Source of the DNA: Pratylenchus scribneri
Taxonomy: Eukaryota > Nematoda > Chromadorea > Rhabditida > Pratylenchidae
Direction of reading: 5' to 3'
Length of the DNA stretch: 64,000 nucleotides
NCBI GenBank assembly: GCA_030063045.1
Contig: JAQSEB010000129.1
Location: 124,001 to 188,000, forward strand
Translations under genes and position numbers: made by a program
Notes under the pieces: model-generated
What the model was told of the DNA's origin: nothing
The model's database searches: none
Seen by the model: the letters and a program-made list of their open reading frames with translations, nothing else
Shown here: piece after piece, positions 55,201 through 64,000 of the stretch
How the letters are laid out: each line of letters starts with the position of its first letter
How positions within the stretch are numbered: the first letter of the stretch is position 1

Positions 55201-58175
55201 GGCATTTAGCATCCATTTCTGGGCTTAACCCCTCTATATCCACCATAAATCCCCCTTTCCGGCTTAATCCCTCGAACTCTCCCGGCCTCTGTTGCACTTT
55301 CCCTACCTTCCAGTGGCCTTCCGGACCATTTCCCATCTATTCCAGGGCGTATTCCCCCAATATCCACCTTAATCCCCCAATATCCACCTTAATCCCCTAA
55401 TATCCACCTTAATCCCCCAATATCCACCTCAATCCCCCAATATCCACCTTAATCCCCCAATATCCACCTTAATCCCCCTATATCCACCTTAATCCCCCAA
55501 TATCCACCTTAATCCCCCTATATCCACCTTAATCCCCCAATATCCACCTTGTTTTCATCTTAATCCAGTTTTGCCCGGGCATTACCAGTTTTGGCCGGCC
55601 ATTACTAGTTATGCCCGGGCATAACTAGTATTGGCCGATTTTCGGCCATTACTAGTTTTGGCCGGCCATTACTAGTTATGCCCGGGCATAACTAGTAATG
55701 GCCGATTTTCGGCCATTACTAGTTTTGGCCGGCCATTACTAGTTATGCCCGATTTCCACTATTGGCCGTAACACATATACAATCAAAGCTTCTTAATAAA
55801 TATTTGGTTGGCGGTTTTGAAATAAAGCATCGAACCTAGAGTAGGATAGAGTCGTTTAAAAAAAAAGTTGACTTTCCCGTTTCTCCTATTTTCGGTTATT
55901 TTGAAAAAAATTTATGAATTTCGGTTTTCTCCACATCAAACAGATCTACTCTAATTAAACCCCTATAATCTTCATTTTCAAAATTTTTGTGTCAAATTAA
56001 AAATTAACCATCAAAATTTTTAAACTAAATAAAACTTTAAACAAATGGAAAGAAAAATTGCTTTCTGATGCCATCGCCTGGGGACCAATTGATTGAAGCA
56101 GATTCACCCGAAAGTTTTTATGCATCTGGAGGCCAATTGAGTGAAAAATTCCAAAATGAATTGAAAAATTTTGTTGAACGTTTGTTTTAAGAATTCGAAT
56201 TTCTAAAAAATTTATTTTATTTAGATTTGTTGGAAACCAGTAAGGCAAAGGCAGTGCCATGTTTTGAAATGGCAGAAATTTTGGAAAAAGTGAAAATAAA
56301 TAAAATAAAAATAAATATTTTTTTGACAGTTTCAACAAAATTTGTTTAAATCACAAGAAAACTTGCGCCAACAAATTGAATTATTGAGTGAAATTTCTTC
56401 ACAAAAATTGCGCCAAAGAGAAAGCCAGAATAGGGAGGAAATATTGGCCTCATTCACACAAATGCAATTATCCGTCGCAATGCCTCATAGAAATGAACGA
56501 AACATTCTATCAGCTTGGATGGATGAGTTGGAAAAATCGCCAAAATTGAAAAAGTTTCTGCTCACGTCGGCAACAACCGGTGCCAGCGGTGTGGCAGTGG
56601 CAACGGCAGCAGGCATAATTGGAGGAGGCTCATTGCATGTTCGTTTTTATTTCTTTGGTTTCAAATTTGAGTCAGTTTTATTCTGATATGAATAATATTA
56701 AGAGACGAAAATGGAACCTTTTTTTCATCGAATGAGATAAACATAAAACTCATTTTTAGGATATACCATATAGTTAACAATTTTTTTATAATGTTAAATA
56801 AAAAAATACTTTATGAATGAATTTGTAGATAATTTTATGGACTTTCGTATCGTTCAAATATTCGATGATTCAAAATAATTTTAAAATTTTTATCAATTTT
56901 TTTTCTTGAAATTACTACAAAATTAATATTGACATAGCTGGAAGTAAAATTTTTTATCAGCACCCATATTGTACAATATACATATTTTTAGGCTAAAATT
57001 GCCAATTGTTTGAACGGAAATATTATTCTTGATATAATTTTAAAAGGAATAATCATTTTATATGAGGAATCTACTTATTAGTGATTGGATCGATAACAGG
57101 GGTGCGCACGGGCCGGGCCAGGCCTGGATCGAAGCGGGCCGGGCTTAGGCCCGAAGCCCGGTAAGAAAATCATCCCCAAAAGAAGACTTTTTCATTAAAA
57201 ATTTTAAACATTTTTTGAAATAAAATTAATTTTTTCTAATCATTTTTGCACAATTTCTTTTCCTATTTGATACTTGTTACTTGTATACTTTGTATCCGAT
57301 TTTTTTGATGAGAAAGAAATGTGAAGGGTCCCAATTTTGTTGGTAGGGAATATGGTTAGGGTCATTAGGGATTACTGGGATATGTACTAACACTGATTGA
57401 CCATTCATAACTCGAATCCTGATGACCCAAAAAGGGGACCCTTCACTTTTTCTCAGTTTCAAAACGCAGATACAAAACTGTATAAATACCTCAATTTTTC
57501 TATTTAAAATTGTTTCGAAGAATTATCAATGTATACCAAAAAATTTTAGGTGAAAAAATTTATCAAAAAATTTTAGGTGAAAAAATTTATCAAGAAATTC
57601 AAGTTGAAAAAATTTTTTTTAAAAATTTAAGGTGAAAAAATTTAAAAAAATTTACTAACCGGGCTTTCGGGCCCGCCGGGCCGGGCCGGGCCGAGTGTGG
57701 GTGGGCCCGGGCCGGGCCCGGATTTCTTGGGCCCGTGCGCACCCCTGATCGATAATAAGAAAAATATGGTAGAAAGTATTTTGCTCTAAATGATAAGGAG
57801 AATTAGCAAAAAATAGAATAAAATACCTAATGAATTTCATTAAGTTATTGTCCGGTGTTGGCATTGTCATATTGGGAATGGCCGCTGCTGGTTTGATCGG
57901 ATTTGAGGTCTACGAAAAGATTAAGGAGGCTAAATTGAAGCAGCAGCAAGAATACAGCAGGTATAATTTTAATCAATAATTAAATCATATTATTTGGCCA
58001 CTCATTGAAGTTGGCCATAATAATGAATTGTGGTGTCAATACTTTGCTTTATTCCTATAAATAATTAGCCAATTTACAATACAAAAACAGATGATTCAAA
58101 ATTCCCCATTTCAGTTATTTTTGGTCTACTTTTCTTGTGGCTGGTTTATGCTGGTGGTGTCTTTTATCTTCCTAA
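52213..58175 (+). CDS. Atlastin/GBP-like GTPase with two C-terminal membrane segments
   Basis: Exons by frame: 52213-52314, 52402-52525, 52744-52976, 53426-53545, 53595-53747, 56053-56179, 56225-56289, 56330-56638, 57845-57960 and possibly 58115-58175. Motifs: WSIVGFPGSGKSFLLG (G1), VIFLLDTPGLD (G3), TILLIRDWYRQRE with HGFVGGQQFLQDQF (the RD motif and following loop of atlastins), CFLMPSPGDQL (FLLPHPG-like) and EILEKFQQNLF. A helical stretch follows, then SGVAVATAAGIIGGGSL and LLSGVGIVILGMAAAGLIGF, a probable membrane hairpin with a charged tail. Atlastins fuse ER tubules by GTP-driven dimerisation, and that is the likely role. Exon 3 seems to use a GC donor (CAG|GCAAAA). Two large elements sit in the 53748-56052 intron and a hAT-like element in the 56639-57844 intron. 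The last exon is uncertain. Confidence 0.8.
53040..53400. mobile_element. Decayed family A foldback in intron 3 of the plus-strand GTPase
   Basis: 'ttataatggtttaagggttt' and 'aaagctggtcaagacgcattc' correspond to family A left-half words. 'gcattttgtacaaatctattg' and 'tatgggtctaaatttctga' correspond to the mirrored half. Confidence 0.5.
53830..54008. mobile_element. Family A left half ending at TATATA
   Basis: 'atattcaatagataaatctcg' and 'tttatcaaatcatgacaaat' match family A, ending 'tatata' exactly where the next element starts. The mirrored half is not clearly recovered after the two following elements. Confidence 0.55.
54008..54425. mobile_element. Short TATATGTTACAGCG-ended element (copy 4)
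   Basis: 'atatgttacagcgaatattgg' at the left is mirrored by 'ccaatattctctgttacatat' at the right with two mismatches. The inner arms 'gcatcgtacagactcgagagt' and 'actctcgagtctgtacgatgc' are inverted over more than 100 bases. The centre has 'cataccctaaccctaacctt', like the telomere-like words of the other copies. It lacks the 20-mer tandem arms. Confidence 0.75.
54419..55779. mobile_element. TATGTTACGGCC-ended element with palindromic 20-mer arms (copy 5)
   Basis: The left end 'atgttacggccaatagtgga' is mirrored by 'tccactattggccgtaacaca'. The arms are tandem 'ggccaaaactagtaatggcc' and 'gggcataactagt' units, whose inverse fills 55560-55760. The core contains 'gggggattaaggtggatata' units and a 20-base 'tatccaccttaatcccccaa' array (55355-55550). 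It shares the bases 'acatatgttac' with the right end of the preceding element. Confidence 0.85.
57097..57747. mobile_element. Non-autonomous hAT-like element, 8-bp TSD ATCGATAA
   Basis: Perfect inverted ends CAGGGGTGCGCACGGGCC and GGCCCGTGCGCACCCCTG are flanked by identical ATCGATAA (57089-57096 and 57748-57755). CAGGGGTG-type ends with 8-bp duplications are typical of hAT elements. Subterminal GC-rich 'ccgggccgggc' runs sit at both ends. The AT-rich interior contains an inner foldback (57310-57450) and no transposase. It lies in an intron of the plus-strand GTPase. Confidence 0.9.
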
Positions 58176-58866
58176 AATACAATACGTTTCGGCCAGTTAT
58201 TTTGTGATCATCCCTCAAATAAGTTATTAATATTTAGTTTTCAAATAAATTTTAAATTAAATTAGTCACGGTCCTTACTTTTACTTCGATTTTGGCATTC
58301 TTTTGGTGCTGTAAAAGAATCAGAGAAGGCAGAATTTTTTAGAAGATATTACTCACAATGTTGTCCATTTAAATGAATTTTTATTCCTTTTTTATTCAAT
58401 TTATCATTTTTAAAATTTTTAGTATTTTTATTAACTCAAATTATATAAACTAATTTTCGTCATTGCCATTTTTAATAAATATACTGTTTTATATAGAATA
58501 AAATTTCACATTGACATTTATTAAATTATGATTTATGCACAAAATCTTTGGAGAAATAAAAATACGAAATTTTTTGAAGAAATAAAAATTTAAATTATTG
58601 AATACTTTATTTATCTTTCTATAAAACGCACTTATAAAAAATTCATGGTTAGTGCTAATTTAAAATTAGGCTTTAGGCAATGTTTGATTGAAAATATTTT
58701 CAATTTTTATTTTAGTTTTGACAAATAATTTATATTTTTTGGTGAATTAAATAATAATGATGAAGCAAAAAAAATGGTCAAGCTTAGGAAAATGAATTGC
58801 CCTAAAAAATATGTTTACATTAAAATTAATAATTAAGAAGAAACAAATAAATTCTCTTCTTTCTTA
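58176..58866. other. Intergenic stretch between convergent genes
   Basis: AT-rich sequence between the 3' ends of the plus-strand GTPase and the minus-strand nucleotidyltransferase. No feature supported. Confidence 0.5.
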
Positions 58867-61800
58867 TTATCGTCTTAAAAGAAGAACAGCAGCAGTCATT
58901 CCAATGGCAGCTACAGTTCCAACATTACTCCAAAAATTGCTTGGCTCGATGATTGGCAGCAAAGGCAATGGATGATTTTCGAACAGTGCTAACTTTGCGT
59001 CCCAAATTTTGCTGCGCACTAATTGGAAGCCTTCATAGTTGACGGCGCGAGCAGTATTTTCTTTCGTGAACGGTTCTTCAATTACGATCATATGTCCGGG
59101 TTGGCGATAGTCACTGTTATTACAATTGAATTTTTAGTTGAAATTTTTCTATAATCCATAATAATTTAAGTAAAATTAGGAAAAAAATTTTTAATTAAAA
59201 TATCCCCCTTTTTTATTTTTTTTACCTTTATTAATTTTGCCCAAATGTTTTTTTTGATTTCTAATAAATTAAGCTAAAACTTTAAAATCATTTTTCTTTT
59301 TTGCTTTAAAACAAATAATTAAAAATTATAAACCATTCAATACGACTCGAAGAAATTTACAAATTGGTATATAAAGTTTATAGGGTATAAAATCGGTTTC
59401 TGATTTATAAAAGTCTAAGACTATTTTTGTGGCAAAAAAAATAAAGTTTGGGGTAAAAATTTTGTTCCATTTTTTATTTAATTTAAATTTTTTTTATCAA
59501 TTTTAAAAAATACTATGGAAAAAAACAATTTAAGAGATCCTACAATTTTTACCTCCACAAAGAAGAACCATTGGAAACACTGATCATTCGTTGTTCAAAG
59601 TCCAAATCCGCATAGTAGGCAAAGAATGCGAAGAGTAATTGTGATAGGCTATTTCCATTCCGCGGCATTGATGCTTTCAATGGTTTCAATATTTTATCCC
59701 AAGCATCGATGCGTTTTTGTTTCCATTCTGCGATAGTTCGTGCATCCTTCATCAGGTATTGGATGTTCGGCAACACCGGAGGCGACGTTCCCACTTGCAA
59801 GAAATGGATCAGCATCAATGTCAGCGAAATTGAGTTTAGCGTACGGCCTTGGAAGGCAGAAATTACACCGACTTGTTTGGCCCATTCCTTCAAAAATAGA
59901 CAAAGCACTGGGAAACGCCAGTCATATCTGAGCAATGGCGAGTTATTTTAACAATGTGAAAACATTTTAAACTAATTAAATACTCAGAATAGAGAGCAAT
60001 AAGCCACGCAGTGCAAGGATTCCCAACAATCAGATCGACATCTAAGTGCAAATATGGATTGCCATAGAACCAAATTGGCTCAGTCCAGCGAAATTTTATT
60101 ACGGGGACCTGTTGAAATAAATAATAGAAAAATATTTTTTAACCCTTTTTATTTTCCCCCAAATTTTATTTTTTAACCCAAAAGTAGTTTTTGACTTCTA
60201 ATAATTCAGAAACCGGTTTTAGATCCTATAAATCTTATACCATTTTTTGTAGAACTCATCAAGACGCATCGATTGGTATATAAAATGTCAGGTTTTGGCC
60301 CAAAATTAAAGAGTTTATGAAAGTTAGAACTATGGTTTAAACGGTTTAATTAGCCCAGTCTCGATTTAAACTAAAAAATGCATAAGTCAAAAGATGCGTC
60401 TCGATGAATGAGATCAACAAATTGTTATAAGGTTTGTAGGGTCTAAAATTGGTTACCGATTTATTAAAAGTTAAAAACTACTTTTGGGGAAAAATAAAAG
60501 GTAAAAATTGTCTTTTTTAAATATAATTGACCTATATAAAAAGTAGAATGATTATATATTACTTTGGCATCATGATAGAATTGCAAATTTGTCATTTTGC
60601 CTGCTTTTTCTTGAGTTTTTAGAAAAGCATAAAATTTGGACAATTCTTCTTTTGGGCTGTAACTGTAAATACAAATGATTAATTTTTAATTTGTTTTAAT
60701 CAAAGATTTAACTCAAAATTGTATTTATTGTCGCCTGAAACACAAAGACAAAGATCCAAATCAGAATCTTTTGACGCACAACCATTTATAGTCGATCCAC
60801 AAATTGCAAGATAATTTTTCCTCTTATTAGCAACCTGAAAAATGTTTAATAAACTGTCAATTTAATATTAAATTATAGGTCAATTTATTAAAAGTATTAA
60901 ATAACAAAAAGGTAAATTTAATATCATTGCGAATGATTGGTAATGTGTAATCTGTAATGTCCCGTCCCGTCCCGTCCCGTTGCTATACTGTACCCATTTC
61001 TGGTAACAATGGAGATTGTCCCAGAAAGGAAAGGGTTGCTCTGAGCCTGTGAGGCAACTCAACTTGTCAACCAAAGTGTCAATCACACTGGTAAATGGTA
61101 AATGATGAAGATATTCATTAATTTTTTCATAACTATGGCTTAGCTGAGATTCATAAGTAATTAGAAATTGAATAGAACTTATAACTCTCGAGGGAAGGAT
61201 AGGAAAAAAATAAGCCAAAGAGCAGTGAATTTAGTAATTTTTTGAAATGTTCTGCTCACTTCTGGTTTTCTATTCCTTTAGCTTTTATGTTTTTTTGTCT
61301 GATTCTATCCCTTTACCACTGATTGGTACTTTGATTTAGATAGCAGCTTGATTTGGCCAACATCATCCCTTTCCCTTTCTCTAGTGGAGTTTTACTATCT
61401 CTATTAGTACGCATTACCCAATTCATCACAAAAAAACTTCCTCTATTTAATTATCATCAAATGTCTCCCTCTCCAACTTTAAATCCAGCATTTTTCTTAT
61501 CATCAGTTCACTTTGCGACATTTTATTATACTCAACTTTACTTCACAATAGATAAATAAACTTAAAAATTAACTTCACCTCCAATCCTTCCCTATTCCCC
61601 TTCCTTTTAAGGTCCTGATTTAGGCCTCTGGCGAAAGCCCCGAGAGTGTCTTTATCCGGGATTAGGACTTAAAATTATACTAATTATGCCCAATTTATTT
61701 CAAATTCAAACCTTCTCAAAATCCTTTGCTAATTTTGATGCCAATTTCCCCTTCCATTCCTGAATGTTGTCATCCTGAATTATCATATTAAATTATGATC

Positions 61801-62064
61801 GATTGAAAAGTTAATTGAATTTGCCTTCCGGCTAATTGCAAATAGGAAATAGTTGAAACCTGTTTATTCTCATTGTAGAATTTTTTAATCTGCTCATCAA
61901 CATCCTTAAATCGTTGCATTGTCCGACTGTTTTTGGTGTACAAATTCGTCAATACATCAAAGCGGCTCAAAAATTCCTCATCTAATTTGACACCGTAGAT
62001 TCTCTGCCAATTGTGACGGCTAACCGGTGTTTGATTTCTCATTGCATTAAATAAATTAAATAGT
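58867..62064 (-). CDS. Terminal nucleotidyltransferase (GLD-2/Cid1 type) with a C-terminal hydrophobic tail
   Basis: Exons on the minus strand: 62064-61860, 61774-61712, 60834-60713, 60662-60563, 60108-59984, 59927-59553 and 59113-58867; all junctions checked keep phase. GSTINGCASKDSDLDLCL is the helical-turn and DxD catalytic motif. VPVIKFRWTEP, then LDVDLIVGN supplies the third Asp. LKEWAKQVG, ISLTLMLIHFLQ and PVLPNIQYL form the central domain, and DYRQPGHMIVIEEPFTKENT the PAP-associated region. These enzymes add A or U tails to RNA. The protein ends NFWSNVGTVAAIGMTAAVLL with LRR, a roughly 18-residue hydrophobic segment at the extreme C-terminus that looks like a tail anchor. The likely start is MRNQTPVSRHN in the first exon, but an upstream 5' exon is possible. 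One intron holds a family A foldback. Confidence 0.85.
59320..59425. mobile_element. Half family A copy (intron of the nucleotidyltransferase)
   Basis: 'aaaccattcaatacgactcg' and 'attggtatataaagtttatag' match the right half of family A. It is isolated and truncated. Confidence 0.5.
60165..60515. mobile_element. Family A foldback (intron of the nucleotidyltransferase)
   Basis: 'cccaaaagtagtttttgactt' at the left is mirrored by 'agttaaaaactacttttgggg' at the right. Inside, 'tcaagacgcatcgattggtat' is mirrored by 'agatgcgtctcgatgaatgag'. It is one of the best-preserved uninterrupted copies. Confidence 0.75.
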
Positions 62065-63201
62065 CTATAAATGTAAAAAAAATAAATAAGAAGCATTTTA
62101 TAATGAGCGATGAACAGCTTTATTCTTGGCCCAAGAGTATCGATTGCCACGTCAACATTTATGTGAGAGAGAAAAGAGGACGCGATGGTGGATGGTGGCT
62201 AGAGGGAAGCTCTAATGCCATTTTTGGCTTGCCCAACATTTTGGCCTACATTTATTTGGCCCATAGTAAACAGTGATGGACCGAGATGCGAATTCCTTCA
62301 AAAATATATTAGATAAGATAAAGAGGAATACAACAATTTTTGGGCATCTTATCAAATATTATTTTTGCTTTTTTGTTTTCTCGAATATTTTTTCCAACCA
62401 TTTTGTCGATAAAAAACCAATTTTTAGCCCATCCAAACATTTATTTAATTATGACGATTCAATTTATTATTTTTCCATTTTTATTTCGAATGCTTTTAAT
62501 TATTGCTGTTATATTTATTCACAATCCAATTCAATAAACATGCCAATCACTGCCAATAAAATTGTATCCAGAATGAAACACAAAAAATCAAAATTATTTC
62601 AGGAATGAAACACAAAAATTAAACTTTCCGGAATTAAATTGAATTATAAGTTTGACAAATTTCGGATCAGAAATCCTTGGATATTTGATAACATGAACTA
62701 TATATGTATATTTGGCATCTAAAAATTTTTGTGAAAATTTCCTCTAAACAATTGAAAATTAAAACTTCATTTGATTAATTTAAAGAATTGTTTATTTTAC
62801 TTAACCATAAGGCAAAAGTAGAAAATAATTAATAAATTTTGCTTTATTCTTTTTCATTTCCTTCATAATTGGCGTTGTTGGCGGATAATGATAACAAAGG
62901 AATGATGATGTGATGACGAAGGAAAAAAGGAAAAAATAAAAGTGAAAAGAATTTAAAGAATATTAAAAATTCGTTGATCAATTTCCCACATTTTCTAATT
63001 CACTTGTTTTCATAATTAATTTACTGTTTCCACAATTATTTTTCTAAATACTTTAAATATTTTTTGCACAATGCAACCATTCGATATTTAAAAAAAATTG
63101 TTTAAATTTTTAATAAAAATTATTTATAACTTGAAATAAAAAATAATTAATCAAAATACACACAAATATTTCATTAAAATTAACTAAATAAAGTATGGTT
63201 A
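62065..63201. other. Intergenic stretch upstream of the nucleotidyltransferase
   Basis: It contains possible 5' exon sequence for the minus-strand gene (about 62090-62275) that I could not resolve. A few degenerate units related to the 24-bp minisatellite lie at 62570-62640. The remainder is AT-rich. Hydrophobic frames at 62273-62608 are not supported. Confidence 0.45.
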
Positions 63202-63484
63202 TTATATATTCTCAATATTTGTCATCATTTTTCTCCCCACTTCATTAGTAGATTGTATGTTGAAATTGTTGCTTTCAATTTGACCAACAATATTTAATTG
63301 GTGCTTTTTGTTTGAAAATAATTTTGTGATAAATTTGAATTGGTCTGCAACCCGTTGGCGCAATTCCTTGCAAAGAATCAACAAACAAATTTCATCGCCA
63401 ATAGTGGAGCAATTGTTGAAAATGTTAAGTATGAATGAAAACACTTGGTTCAGCGTTATTTGATCACCAATATTAGTTGGATCG
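63202..63484 (-). CDS. Last exon of an unknown minus-strand gene
   Basis: After TTTTTTAG the frame reads DPTNIGDQITLNQVFSFILN, then CLLILCKELRQRVADQFKFI and TNEVGRKMMTNIENI before the stop. The composition is that of an ordinary helical protein. The upstream exons lie beyond or near the window edge and were not identified. No family recognised. Confidence 0.5.
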
Positions 63485-63562
63485 CTAAAAAATTAATATT
63501 TCAACAGATTTTTCTCTTTGCTGTAAGATATTATTTCCTAAAATTTGGAGTAACAAAAAAGT

Positions 63563-64000
63563 TAGGCCGGGTCCATACATAAAACTTTCCAGAAAGTTTC
63601 TCAATAAAAATTTTTCCAAAAGTTCTTTCCAGTAAAGTTTCTGAAAACTTCCATATTTTTTTCCAATTTTCCACTTTAAGAGGATAGGAAAACAACTTTC
63701 CCGAACAAGTAGTCCATAATCATTTTCATGAAAGTAAATATAAGGGAAGTTTTAATTCGATTATAACAAGTCACCTATAGCGCAGTTGGTAAATGCATGG
63801 TTTTATGGAGGTCAAAGATTCGAACCCCAGTGGCGGCAAATAATTAATTGTGATAAATTAACAAAGAAATAATGGGATAAATCAAAAATTTTCCCGAAAA
63901 AATTTCCACTTTATCAAGATTTTGGGGAAAGTGGAAAGAAAATACTTTGATGAAAGTAAGTATGGGCAGAAAAAAAAACTTTCCTTATAAAACTTTCACA
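63563..64000. mobile_element. tRNA-derived or tRNA-containing foldback element (continues past the window)
   Basis: 'ggtccatacataaaactttcc' at 63570 is mirrored near the window end by 'gaaagtaagtatgggcagaaa' and further 'actttcc' words. In the middle lies a tRNA-like segment with an exact A box and a B box-like word. I read it as a short tRNA-derived element; the right boundary is outside the window. Confidence 0.45.
63773..63840 (+). tRNA. tRNA-like sequence (degenerate)
   Basis: TAGCGCAGTTGG is a good A box, and GATTCGAACCCC about 40 bases later resembles the B box. The acceptor arms (tcacct... and ...gtggcggca) do not pair well, and the anticodon arm is not clear. It is probably a tRNA pseudogene or the head of a tRNA-derived element. 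Confidence 0.4.

Noticed and set aside
59709..59951. Plus-strand frames over the nucleotidyltransferase
   Set aside because: The minus-strand exon here has clear family motifs (LKEWAKQVG, LMLIHFLQ); the plus frames are shadows.
60880..61218. Minus-strand 112-codon frame
   Set aside because: It lies in the intron between nucleotidyltransferase exons that join in phase without it. It includes a CCCGT microsatellite and has no family resemblance.

Overview
This is an AT-rich (roughly 70%, by eye) eukaryotic nuclear segment from an animal with small, intron-dense genes. Many introns are about 40-100 bases, with GTAAAT-like donors and TTTTAG/TTTCAG/AAAG acceptors. Intron style, compactness and gene content suggest a nematode, possibly a plant-parasitic (tylenchid) one. 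That is inference; no ribosomal or mitochondrial marker is present. No prokaryotic operon, CRISPR array or virus genome was seen. All gene models below were spliced by hand from frame, splice-site and motif agreement.

Genes, left to right. A short K-rich unknown gene (about 1.38-2.69 kb, +). An eIF4G-like gene with an N-terminal coiled coil and an MIF4G domain (4.5-10.2 kb, +, 13 exons). An F-box-like multi-exon gene (10.9-17.0 kb, +). Small unknown minus-strand exons (17.0-18.9 kb). A secreted ADP-ribosyl-cyclase-like gene (25.4-27.2 kb, +), with two broken partial copies at 37.6 and 41.2 kb. A minus-strand gene resembling the DNA-binding domain of nuclear factor I (27.8-30.9 kb). A Q/N-rich repeat protein (31.8-35.25 kb, -). 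A second F-box-like exon (38.25 kb, +). Two divergently oriented GBP/atlastin-type GTPase genes (50.7-43.7 kb, -; 52.2-58.2 kb, +), plus an orphan exon of the same family at 43.5 kb. A terminal nucleotidyltransferase (GLD-2/Cid1 type) with a hydrophobic C-terminal tail (62.1-58.9 kb, -). The last exon of an unknown minus-strand gene lies at 63.2-63.5 kb.

Most of the rest is mobile-element debris, much of it inside introns. (i) Several large elements share TATATGTTRCRGSC-like ends and arms built from tandem palindromic 20-mers, around a GGGGATTAAGGTGGATATA-type core (1-690 partial; 8.5, 10.3, 28.6, 38.9, 54.0 and 54.4 kb). (ii) A foldback repeat, here called family A, often carries the preceding elements inserted at its TATATA. 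(iii) A foldback family B has TTTGCGGACGAAACGG ends and a 9-bp target duplication in one copy. (iv) At least five non-autonomous hAT-like elements have 8-bp target duplications. (v) There are GC-rich perfect or near-perfect hairpins, minisatellites (including about 1.35 kb of a 24-bp unit) and tRNA-derived sequences.

The most notable items are the secreted cyclase-like enzyme, the paired GBP/atlastin-type GTPases, the apparently membrane-anchored nucleotidyltransferase, and the element family whose two arms keep identical but family-specific palindromic repeats.
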